This document shows positions 43,045-53,300 of a stretch of DNA of 64,000 bases, one piece after another; position 1 is the stretch's first letter, and each line of letters begins with the position of its first letter. This stretch comes from Trichosphaerium sp. ATCC 40318 (Eukaryota > Discosea > Flabellinia > Trichosidae), in assembly GCA_038496445.1 (NCBI GenBank), contig JALMLS010000642.1, forward strand, positions 1-64,000, in the 5' to 3' direction. A program made the position numbers and the translations under genes. The notes beneath the pieces are model-generated. The model did no database searches, was not told where the DNA came from, and saw nothing but the letters and a program-made list of their open reading frames with translations.

Positions 43045-44637
43045 ATGTCTTGTTCTACAAATTTACTGGATCTTCCTTGCGAAATTCAAGAGTATATTTG
43101 CACTTTTGGTATTGAAGCATTTACAAAATTTCATACGCTGAGTAAGAGAGCAGCAGTTAATACACATTACAATAAAGAATTAGAAAAGAAAGGAAAATGG
43201 ATAAGGTGGTACAAAAGTGGCAAAGTACGGGCTCATGAATATGTAAAAAATGGACTATCTGAAGCATGGTATGAAAGTGGAACACTTGAGAGCCAGTGCA
43301 ACATGGTTAATGGTAAAGCCAATGGCGAATTAAAACTGTGGTATGAAAATGGACAACTCAAAAAGCAATATGTGTATGCTGATGGTAAAATCAATGGTGA
43401 ATTCAAAGAGTGGGATGAAAATGGACAACTCAAAGAGCAGTGTGTGTATGTTGATGGTAAACTCAATGGTGAATTCAAAGAGTGGCATGAACATGGACAA
43501 CTCAAAGATCAATATGTGTGTGTTGATGATAAAATCGAGGGTGAATCCAAAGAGTGGTACAGTAACGGACAACTCAAAGATCAATGTGTGTATGTTAATG
43601 GCAAAATCAATGGCGAATTCAAAGGGTGGCATAGTAACGGACAACTCAAACAGCAGTGTGTGTATGTTAATGGTAATCTCAATGGTGAATACAAAGAGTG
43701 GCATAGTAATGGACAACTCAAAGAGCAATATGTGTATGTTAATGGTAAAATCAATGGTGAATTCAAAGAGTGGTACAGTAACGGACAACTCAAAGAGCAA
43801 TATGCGTGTGTTGATGATAAAATAGAGGGTGAATCCAAAGAGTGGTATGAAAGTGGACAACTCAAAGATCAATGCGTGTATGTTGGTGGTAAAATCAATG
43901 GCGAATTCAAAGAGTGGCATAGTAATGGACAACTCAAAGAGCAATATGTGTGTGTTGATGGTAAAATCAATGGTGAATCCAAAGAGTGGTACAGTAATGG
44001 ACAACTCAAAGAGCAATATGCGTGTGTTGATGATAAAATAGAGGGTGAATCCAAAGAGTGGTATGAAAGTGGACAACTCAAACAGCAGTGTGCGTATGTT
44101 GATGGTAAACTCAATGGTGAATTCAAAGAGTGGCATGAAAATGGACAACTCAAACGGCAACTTCAAGTAAAGGTTAAGTGTGTTGCTAATGGTAAAGCCA
44201 ATGGTGAATACAAAGAGTGGTATGAAAGTGGACAACTCAAACAGCAGTGTGTGTATGTTAATGGCAAAATCAATGGTGAATACAAAGAGTGGCATGAAAA
44301 TGGACAACTCAAAGAGCAATATGTGTATGTTAATGGTAAAGTCAATGGTGAATTCAAAGAGTGGTACAGTAACGGACAACTCAAAGAGCAATCTGTGCGT
44401 GTTGATGGTGAATTCAATGGTGAATTAAAAGAGTGGTATGAAAGTGGACAACTCAAACAGCAGTGCGTGTATGCTGGTGGTAAACTCAATGGTGATTCCA
44501 AAGAGTGGTATGATAATGGACAACTCAAACGGCAACTTCAAGTAAAGTTTAGATATGCTGATGGTAAAATCAATGGTGAATTCAAAGAGTGGGATGAAAA
44601 TGGACGACTCACAGCGAAGACTTTGTCAGGAAACTAA
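43045..44637 (+). CDS. F-box-like / MORN_2-repeat protein, copy 3 (20 repeats)
   Basis: Intact intronless frame of 530 residues starting MSCSTNLLDLPCEIQ at 43045 (a conserved F-box-like leader LPCEIQEYICTF, then HTLSKRAAVNTHYNKEL). About 20 near-identical units of 24 residues (72 nt) follow, consensus NGQLKEQYVYVDGKINGEFK then EWYS. Units 14 and 19 carry the same five-residue insertion (RQLQVK), and the units with DDKIEGES recur, so blocks of several units were duplicated together. It ends TAKTLSGN, TAA at 44635-44637. MORN_2/YwqK-like repeats are expected to form a beta-hairpin ladder; with an F-box leader the protein could be a ubiquitin-ligase adaptor. That role is inference. It sits in the spacer of the D/E inverted duplication. 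Confidence 0.85.
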   Translation: MSCSTNLLDLPCEIQEYICTFGIEAFTKFHTLSKRAAVNTHYNKELEKKGKWIRWYKSGKVRAHEYVKNGLSEAWYESGTLESQCNMVNGKANGELKLWYENGQLKKQYVYADGKINGEFKEWDENGQLKEQCVYVDGKLNGEFKEWHEHGQLKDQYVCVDDKIEGESKEWYSNGQLKDQCVYVNGKINGEFKGWHSNGQLKQQCVYVNGNLNGEYKEWHSNGQLKEQYVYVNGKINGEFKEWYSNGQLKEQYACVDDKIEGESKEWYESGQLKDQCVYVGGKINGEFKEWHSNGQLKEQYVCVDGKINGESKEWYSNGQLKEQYACVDDKIEGESKEWYESGQLKQQCAYVDGKLNGEFKEWHENGQLKRQLQVKVKCVANGKANGEYKEWYESGQLKQQCVYVNGKINGEYKEWHENGQLKEQYVYVNGKVNGEFKEWYSNGQLKEQSVRVDGEFNGELKEWYESGQLKQQCVYAGGKLNGDSKEWYDNGQLKRQLQVKFRYADGKINGEFKEWDENGRLTAKTLSGN

Positions 44638-45390
44638 CTTCCCGCTACACAGTGGAGTCAATAACAAACCATACAATGTTAATAACATTAAAGTTTAGAT
44701 TTAGATTTTGACATATCAGCTGTTTGGCATTCTCATTTATTTCCACCAATGTGATACAAATGAAAAACATATTTGAAATGTACCTGGAGCGCACCCTATA
44801 AAACGGTTTGAAATAATCAATTTTGCGGCTAAAAGCCACTCACTGGAGTTTATGCTGAAGAGTCTAAACCTTAGTGGAATTAGTTTTGATAAGTGCAGGT
44901 GCGCTAAGCTCCATACCATGTTCAGTTTGTAGAAATGAGTGGATGGGTACTTCAGAAAAGTGTAATAACGTAACATTGTCATAGCCTATTAGTAGCGTAA
45001 AGAAGGCCTTAACGGAGTTTGATAATGTTCGACCTTGTTAGGTTTTCGGCTGTTATTCCTCTCAAAGATAATCTAATCGTGACAAATGTTTAAATTTGAA
45101 ACTGTACCCACCTCGTCAATGAAGTCTTGGTAGTGAAATAACGGCTACGACGGTACCACGACCACCACCACCTCTACAGTTGTTTCCACTACTCCTACCT
45201 TTGTTTTCACGTGGACAAAGAAATTTCTGTTGGTGCTCGTGATTGCGAGTCAGCTATGTCAGTTTTTTTTTATTGAAAGTGAAGTTAACATATCAGATAC
45301 CCCCCGTATTAAGACCATAATGATTGGAGCGATTTGACCGGGATGCATCATGCATTTTGAAAAAAGAGAAAAATAAGTGAACTATCACAA
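44638..45390. other. intergenic
   Basis: About 750 bases after the MORN gene. It includes a short Thr-codon-rich patch (ACGACCACCACCACC, 45156-45175) and the GATGCATCATGCATTT block near 45343. No gene is supported. Confidence 0.35.
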
Positions 45391-45400
45391 TTTCACATGA
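45391..45400 (+). promoter_or_regulatory. shared upstream element of dermatopontin-like gene E
   Basis: TTTCACATGA at about 75-84 bases upstream of the ATG at 45475, with a CACGTGAA copy a few bases further on and a TATA-like ATATAAACC about 20-27 bases before the ATG. Confidence 0.5.
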
Positions 45401-45474
45401 CCCACGTGAATCGTCAGTTTCTCATGAAATTGTATTGAACTCTTTTAATATAAACCACTTCATTTCAAACAGCA

Positions 45475-46622
45475 ATGACCACTTATCCCATTCAAATACC
45501 TATCGTATTGATTCTCGTTTCTTCATTTGTGATTGCTACAATTGCGGTACATATGATAGTAGAAGTAACATAAAAATCTGTCTGACAACGGGATTGTTCT
45601 AGGGTTCATGTTCAATCTAACATGTGTTTACCAGTTTCATTCTCATCTTGCGATCCTGGACAAATACCAGTATGCTCTGGAGATCCACCAGGTACATACA
45701 TATCATCTATGAAAAACCCAATGTTGAGTTTTATTAACTGTTAAACAAGGTGATCCTTTCAAACGTGATCTCTCAAAACGTGCTGTATGCGGTTGCTCTT
45801 GTGTAGGAAACTCTAATACGCCACCACCATCGAAACCACCAACACCGGCGCCAACCAAACCTCCAACACCTCATCCGCTGTCAAGCGTTGATACGTTGAG
45901 AATTAATCACGGAACACGTGATAGAAGGGGATATACACAACCGGGACTGTACTTCAGCCGTACTTGCAATCCTCACAGTATGTGCACTACATGTTGATTA
46001 ACGTTTCTTTCTAACGCACGTTTCTCAACAGACCAGGGTATATTTTGGTTCTACTCATACTTGAGCGCAGTCATGAATGATAGAGCATTCTTTCCAAGTT
46101 GTTACGGAACTTTTGGAAGTGTTCATTTTCTTCACTCCGATCCGTTTTGGTTCAACAATGTTAATGATTTGAAAAAGTACTTCTCATTCACGTGTCCTCA
46201 CAATCACTTGATTACAGGTATGGAAAAATCCTCTGCTTATCCTTTTATCAGAACTGACATTGACGCTTTTGTAATAGGCATGCGTTCCTACTTTTACTCA
46301 GATGCTGATGATCGCCGTTTCAGTTTTCAATGTGCTTCGTTGAGAAACAGTTATGCTGTCAATGACACACCAAGATTCAAATACCTTACAACATGGTGGA
46401 CAACATATCAGAATGATTATAGGTAAATACGCTTCATCTTATGTATGAACATTATAATTAAACCCTTGTAGGGGTGACCAGATAACTTCATGCGTTCATG
46501 CACAAACAGGAAAGTCAGGATTTCTTATTGGTATCAGTAGCTACTACTCCAGTACATACAGTGATCGCCGATTCAGATTCAAATGTGCTCTTGTTGAAGA
46601 CATCGATAATGCAAGTTTTTAA
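45475..46622 (+). pseudogene. dermatopontin-domain gene, copy E (frameshift in exon 2)
   Basis: Nearly identical to copy D through the signal peptide (MTTYPIQIPIVLILVSSF), the linker and both dermatopontin halves (DRRFSFQCA; SDRRFRFKCALVEDID; stop TAA 46620-46622). However, exon 2 lacks 11 bases relative to copy D just after GGTTCATG. This removes part of the Cys-rich start and shifts the frame into a stop within a few codons. The remainder is undamaged, so the break is recent, or transcripts skip or re-splice around exon 2. Its linker is shorter than that of D (KPPTPAPTKPPTPHP). Confidence 0.7.
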
Positions 46623-46660
46623 GGCTATCTCTCATTACTTGTTTTATCTCCGCAATAAAT

Positions 46661-47134
46661 ACAACCTTGTCAGTTGAGTAATTCTTTATTTATGAAAAAA
46701 CTTTGAATATTAGCCAATTTAGCTACTAAACTAGAAAGGCTACAGAGAAAGGGCGGTAGCTCAACAGCACGTTACAGTTACATATAACTCTTTGTATTGT
46801 GATGAGAACAGGTAGTCCCCGCTGCTAAAAAAATGGACGACCCACCAGCCCAAACCGCAATTGCGCCTTAACTTCTTTATCAAGAAAATTGTTCAGAAAA
46901 ATTTATAAAGACTCTACTTTCTTGTAAACCCACATCTTCAGTTGTCCCTCACACATGTTTGCTTCTGACTGTGACTATGACTGTTGATGTATAGTACGAG
47001 GTGTGTTTCTCAGAAACTGGCTTAAGATGGATTCACAAACGTCTGCTAACCTGTTATTTATTTGCCAATTCATAAATTGTACAATTACAGGTTTTCAAAT
47101 AGTATGTAATAGAATAAGATAAAAACAGTTCTTA
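46661..47134. other. convergent intergenic region
   Basis: About 475 bases between copy E (plus) and the F-box/SPRY gene (minus). Nothing recognised. Confidence 0.3.
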
Positions 47135-49689
47135 TTACAAATCTAACGTTACTGGTTCATAGGCCATTATGCTAGAACTAGCTGAGTAAAGGGGATTCTT
47201 CGATATGAACTCAATTGCAGCTTGACGTAGCTCTGTCATGCTCTTTGCTTTATTCTTTAATCCCTAAAATGTAAATAAGAAAAAAAGAAGAAAAACAAAG
47301 TTGCCAAAAGGATTCTTAGTTAACGTACAAGATATTCTACAGCATGAGCAACAAAAGCATTTTTGTCATCTAGTTTGTCACTTTCAAGAACAAACTTGTA
47401 CATTTTGAGGCTATGATAGATAAGAAAAAACCCAGAAAAGTATTACTTCAAAAAAAAAAAAATTCAGTTGGAGCATACACAAGTGTACTATATCTAGTAT
47501 CTCGTTCTTTTATGTATGTAAGTACTTTCTCCTTTTTTACACTTATAAGATCACCTATACTTTATTACCTAACTTTTCAATACTTGTAGGTACAATAAGA
47601 ATACGTACTTGCTTCATAAACACCATTTTCAATAAAATGATTTTCTTGGTTTAGCAATGTGTCTTCCCAATTAGTCTCATTTTTTGAGATAGCTTCAAGC
47701 ACTGGGGTCATTTGGGCTATGTCTTGTATCCTTAATCCAGGGTCTTCACCCTTGTACCAACGCCACAGAGAATTTTCGGTATTAAGGCTATTCGTCATAA
47801 ACGCGAAACGAAATACATGTGCTATGATTGCCTTGAAAAAATGGTAAGAGGACATTAACTGAAGGCTAGTGGTAATACCTTCGTAAGTTTTAGGTATTAA
47901 AAGTAAAACAGATAAGTAGAATAAAGTATACATGATAACAATAGTATAAAAATAGAAATAAAATAAAAAAGAGCTCTTACAATAAATGATGCAGATTGAG
48001 GATCAAAATTTGGAACTACAGAAAGGTACTCCTTAACATAATCCATGAATGGTATATTTTTCTCAGCTTTAGCACCTTGACGCCCTACACAAGGTAATAT
48101 TAGCAATGTCTAGATCAAACAGTATGATACATACCAAGCTCTTCAGCCATCCAAAAACACTCTGAATGACTATCACGTATTCCTACCCAATCACATTTTG
48201 GAACCTCATACTACAAAGAATTAGCCACTCATACTCTTATCCTAAGTATACCTCCAATATTTTTGGACTCCTTAAAGCTCTGTTGGGACCTATAGATTCA
48301 AATTATAAGGGAAAGTATTGCTGATGCAGTACGGTTGTTTTGTATGTCAAGTTTTCCAACGTGATCACTTGTTGCCCCAATGTATCCAACAACATCATAT
48401 TTAAATGGCTGCTGTCCAAAGTTTATACTACAACACGAACCAGCTGATTGAAAACCTATGGTGGTATGGTACGCTTCTCCGTTATTAACACGCTACAAAC
48501 AGTAAACCAATGGATATCTAGTTACACAAGCAACGTACTGGAGTAGCATACAACCACTTCCCATTCTTTGTAAAGAAGAAAACATTGACTAAGAAGTCGT
48601 ATCCACACCCTATCACATCACCAACAGTATAAGGTTCCCTGTACACATACGTCCAAAGATTCTCTGAAAAACAGAAGTTAGACAACAAAAAAAACAGTAA
48701 AAATGAAAACATCTCACCGTAGTACATTCCGCCCTGTATACTAGAAACAGATCATTAGTAAATATGATGTATTAACAATATAGTGTGTACTTGTAGTATC
48801 CAAAAGAAAACTTTTCCCATCCAGGCATAGACATGCTTTTTGAGAAAGAATTAAGTGCTGCACCAATGCACATAGTCCTGAAAATAAAACTGTTACACGC
48901 AACAGACAGTGAAATCACCCTTACCCATGCCCAATCACTGTTACTTCAGAGTATGCTACTGATGCAATATTTCCTACGGGAAGTGGTTTCATAGGATGTG
49001 ATACTTGACAACTCTTTAAAGTCACAAAGTTAGTCAAAAAAACAAAAAAATAACATTAACAATACCAGAACTTGACGGTTATTATCGTTGATGCATGTAA
49101 CCTCTGTACCATCATCTGAAAATGAAAAGAAACCTTCGTGATCTTCTAGAAGGTATTTTTCAGTTACTATTTGCTTCGTATGATCACAAGGACACAAGGG
49201 CGAGTAGCATTTTTGCTACAATGCCAAAAACGAATTTCTCCGCAAAACGCTAAAAAAAGCTGTTTTGTTTTTTTTCAATGGTACCTTCTTTTAACAGTTT
49301 CAGTTTATTAGCGTGTAACTGAAGTGGGTATCGTTCCATAAAGAGTTCTTTCCAGGTCATTCCTTTTGGAAGAGTCTTAACCCATTTATAACCGCTACAA
49401 ATAGTGCCCTATACAGTAAACAAGCGTATGAGTATATTTAGATGCCGTAAAACAGTTGTACCCACAGAGAATCAGCATTGTACAGCTTATTCCATTTCTT
49501 AGATACGAACGGCACCAAAACTACTTCTTTTAGCGTTGAATATGAATAAAACGACGTGTACAAATATCACTGAGCTGATTTAACGTAAATATCATGTGTG
49601 CAATCTAAAAGAAGTTAAAAATGAATTAACGAGCGTTTAACGGCGACCTCCTGCGGAACTTGAGAAATATAATTGGTTTCTGGCTCCAT
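47135..49689 (-). CDS. F-box and SPRY domain protein
   Basis: Starts MEPETNYISQVPQE at 49689; after a 43-nt intron the F-box continues IAHMIFTLNQLSDICTR, with SKKWNKLYNADSLW in the next exon. This is a normal F-box with the closing Trp. A WKELFMERYPLQLHANKL segment follows. The SPRY domain is unmistakable in the exon near 48520-48660: EPYTVGDVIGCGYDFLVN, VFFFTKNGKWLYATPVRC. The C-terminal third (EVPKCDWVGIRDSHSECFWM; FVLESDKLDDKNAFVAHAVE) has no recognised domain; the gene stops at 47135-47137. F-box plus SPRY recalls FBXO45, which forms an atypical SCF-like ligase, but the long C-terminal part differs. Many exons with introns of 30-100 nt. Confidence 0.78.
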
Positions 49690-50325
49690 CGTCGTTTTTC
49701 GTGCTGACTTTTGGCTTAATAGACTTTTTCTTAAGTGCGCCTACTTTGCATAATTTCCAAATCAAGTTCAGTGGAAGTTATGCTCTTGAAGGAGTTCAAT
49801 TGCATTTCTTGTGATCAACATAAGTGAGGTGTAAGGTTTAAGAGATAACGTAGCCGAGATTAGGAGCGTTACATGAGGATGGAATACCTATCGCCGATGG
49901 TGGTGAACAGCACTGGTACCAATTGCATTACTACTTTTTGGAGCAGTTTATCGACATAGAATAGTTGTAATTGAACCACACTACTTTTCCTGTCAGCGTG
50001 TTTGTGATTCTAGTGACTATTCAACGCAAGTGTATATGAGATTGAATTTCACTTACGTATAAAGTCATTGGCTAGTGTATAGTAGATTTAACTAGTACCA
50101 AGTGACAGAGAATTGAATGCAGTGTGATTCCATGCCATTCTTGTAGCTTGATATGCTTTCTGTGTAGAGGTTGCTGAAGTTCAACAAGACAGCTCCTGAG
50201 TATAAAAAGTTAATCGGACTTCAGGGTACGTATAAGTGATTTGGAGCAAAGACTATCTTTAACAAAGATATTTATTTACAAAGTTGGTTTTCTTTTCTTT
50301 TTTGATTTTTCTTTTTTTTCTTTCT
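49690..50325. other. intergenic
   Basis: About 640 bases between two minus-strand genes; the T-rich tract 50285-50335 flanks the DOCK stop. Nothing else recognised. Confidence 0.3.
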
Positions 50326-53300
50326 TTATACAAAGTGGATATCACGTAAAACCCTTGTGATCTTATTCAATGTATCATTATCCTTACAATTCTCCACATG
50401 AACCACAAGTGCTTCAAGCATTGATTCAACCCTAAAGTATAACTGTTGCATAGCAGCAACACCGAAACTTTTTTGTTTCTTTGATGAAGTTCTTATATCA
50501 ACAGGTAAAGTCAAAAGAACTTTCATCATAGCGTTAAGCCTAGAATGAGCCTGTGCTTGACTAACAGGGTTCTTTGAACGAGCTTCTTTACTTGTAGTAT
50601 GTTGAAGACGTTTAAGTTCTTGGTCGAGCATTTGAAGAGCTTGTGCACGTTTGGCATTAAGAGCTTCAGGTGTTGTTGCTCTATCAACCTATTTTAAAGA
50701 AAAAAATAAGAATTCACGTGATATCATAAGAGAGAAAAAGTACGTACACGTATATGTGAAAGACTACTATTATCACTTGCAGCAGTCTTTTGTCTAAACA
50801 TTTCTAAATGAGCTGAAACTACAGCACATTCTTGAAGAACAACAATAGATTTTCTTCGCCTCTAAACAAAAAGTTAAAAACAATAAACGAAAGTCACCTT
50901 CGTTAGTTTGTTGTACGTACACATCTAACATCGCCAAGGTCTCTCATAGATGAAACTGCTTTAATAGGTCTCTCTGGACTATTTGTTTCTGTAAGTCCTC
51001 CAAGAGATAAACTAGCTTTATGACCAGTCATCTTTCTTGTATCTGGTGGCTTCATCGCCATGGGACTACTACTCGTTCTCATATTGTTCGATCTTGGTCT
51101 TTGTATATCTGACTTTGATCTCTGAACTTCAGCATCAGTGTCCGCAGCTGATTTTCTTCTGTTATCACTAGGTGCAGTTTTTACAAGCTTTGCTAGTGTT
51201 GGGGCAGTTGCCGATTTTTCTATAGTAGATTGCTTTTTCTCAGAAGGTTTCTTCTCCGAAGGCTTTTTTTCAGCAGCTTGTGAAGGCTTCTTCTCAGAAG
51301 GTTTTTTCTCAACAGCTTGTGAAAGTTTCTTTTCAGAAGGCTTTCTTTCACCAGCTCGCGAAGGCTTCTTCTCGGAAGGTTTTTTCTCAACAGCTGGTGA
51401 AGACTTTTTCTCTGATGGCTTTTTCTTTGTATTATTGGAACTAGCCTTTGATGTTTTTTTGGCTTTCATCAAGTCACTGCGTGGCTCCATTATATCACTG
51501 ACATCCGGAATCCAGTCGGTGTCTTTTTGAACGGGATCATCCGCAGATACAGTGTTCCTAAACAAAAACAACGTGAGTAATACTACACTCAACTAACAGT
51601 GGAAAAAAAACCAAAAAAATCTTACCGTCGTCTTTTACCATCAGCTTTAACGTCAATAACTGGTCTTGAGTTACCATGATATGTGTCTGTACGTGCAGCT
51701 CTCGTTTCTGGTTCATCAATAAACGTAATCTTACTACGTAACCGAGAAGATTCCTTAATTCTACCAGAACCCTTTCCTGAGCCAAACACGTCCGTTTTCC
51801 TTCTAGATTTTGGAGACAAGCTTCTTCTTGGAGACCTATCCTTTTTATCCTTTTTCTCTTGTACTCTAACATTCGATACGCCTTGGTCCGAATTGCCATC
51901 TAAACAAGTAAACAACAAGAAAGAAAATAAAAGCTAAGCCAGTAAGATTTGTCACGTGCCTTTTTCTTTCCTAGGACTACCAACAAAAGAAGCAGCAGCT
52001 GCTGATAAGTCTGAAGCGCCACCACTAGAAGTGTTCCTCTTTCTGCGGCTGCTCTTTTTCTTTTTCTTCTTCGATCCACCTCTAGGTGACGAATCCTTCT
52101 TAACTCTAAAGCAAAGTAAGAAAAACATCAAGAAACGAAAACAAAAAAAAAATAAAAGAACATACCTTGGGCTCTTCTTCTTATCCTTAGATCTCTTAGC
52201 TTTTAAGCTCTTACGAGATGATCCAGCAGTACTTGACTGAGAATCAGACAATGCTGCGGCTATATCAGACAGGTTACTGCTACGAGCAGAGTCAAGGTTG
52301 CTTCGCGCTGAGTCAGGGTTTTCGCTGTGTGAATCCTCGATATTTTGTAAGAACGACAAAAACTCGTTTGGCTCCACCTTCTGAGACTTCTGTATGCTCC
52401 TTTGTGTTTTTGTTCCAAATGGCATTATTGAATCAGGGTCTATCTTTTTACTACGTCTTCCACCTCTTCCTTTAAACGAAGAACGAGAATCACCGGCTAA
52501 GGTGAGTTCGGCATCAGATGAATCAGCACTCATGATAGAAATACTGGTGGATGCATCCAATGTGTCTTCATCGTCACTAAACACTCTAGATCCAATCACA
52601 TGAGGTGACTTACGACCTGGGGAGAGCATGTCTAACGATGATCAGTGAAGAAGAGTTTTAAAGCAGTATAACGAACGAACAAACAAAACCAAAGAAAAAA
52701 AAAGGTGACAACTCAGTTTCTTTTGTTCACGTACCCGCTGATTCTCTTGGTGTTGTTAGTGACCACAACGCATCTGTTTCGCTTGAAGGAGCTGATTGGT
52801 TGACTGGCGAATTATTAGAAAAGGAAATATAACAATGAAAAGATAACACATACCAATTACAGCTGATGTCTTTAAACGGTGTTCGAAATCAGCAAACCCT
52901 TCTTTAAGGCTATCCTGTAATTCTTGTTGGCGTGATTCAGGCTCATACGAAGCGGCTATATAAAGGAGTAAGATCCTAATTCAGAATCTGATGAAACACT
53001 AACCAAATATAGCATTAACAGCAAGTGCTTTCTTTAGCGAATGTGCAAAAAGTTTAAACTCTGCAGCAAGCAATTGTATCTGTTCGTATGGCCACTTGGA
53101 TGCTGTATCATTATCTAAAAATGCGTCGAATATTGCCAATGGCCCTGCATGGACCTCTGACAAGAGTATTAGAAGCGAAGAGCATAGCAAAAACAAAGAA
53201 TAACTCCAGGTTCACCCAAAAAATAAAATTCCAACTAAAACCAGAGACGCACGCAACAGAAGACATCCAGAAAGGATTTGTTGTACTGTTTGTATTTGTG

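Larger units (their letters stand above)
45391..46660 (+). repeat. inverted duplication, right arm (dermatopontin gene E with flanks)
   Basis: Partner of 39284-40608. The two arms are collinear through promoter, six exons, five introns and the CAATAAATA signal, in opposite orientation, with the F-box/MORN gene between them. Confidence 0.8.

Noticed and set aside
43330-44391. 353-residue antisense frame opposite the MORN gene
   Set aside because: It is the mirror of the 72-bp repeats; its Leu/Phe/Ile pattern follows from repeat codons and it has no start or splice context.
51138-51530. Phe/Ser-rich plus-strand frame
   Set aside because: Shadow of the KPSEKKPS repeats of the DOCK tail.
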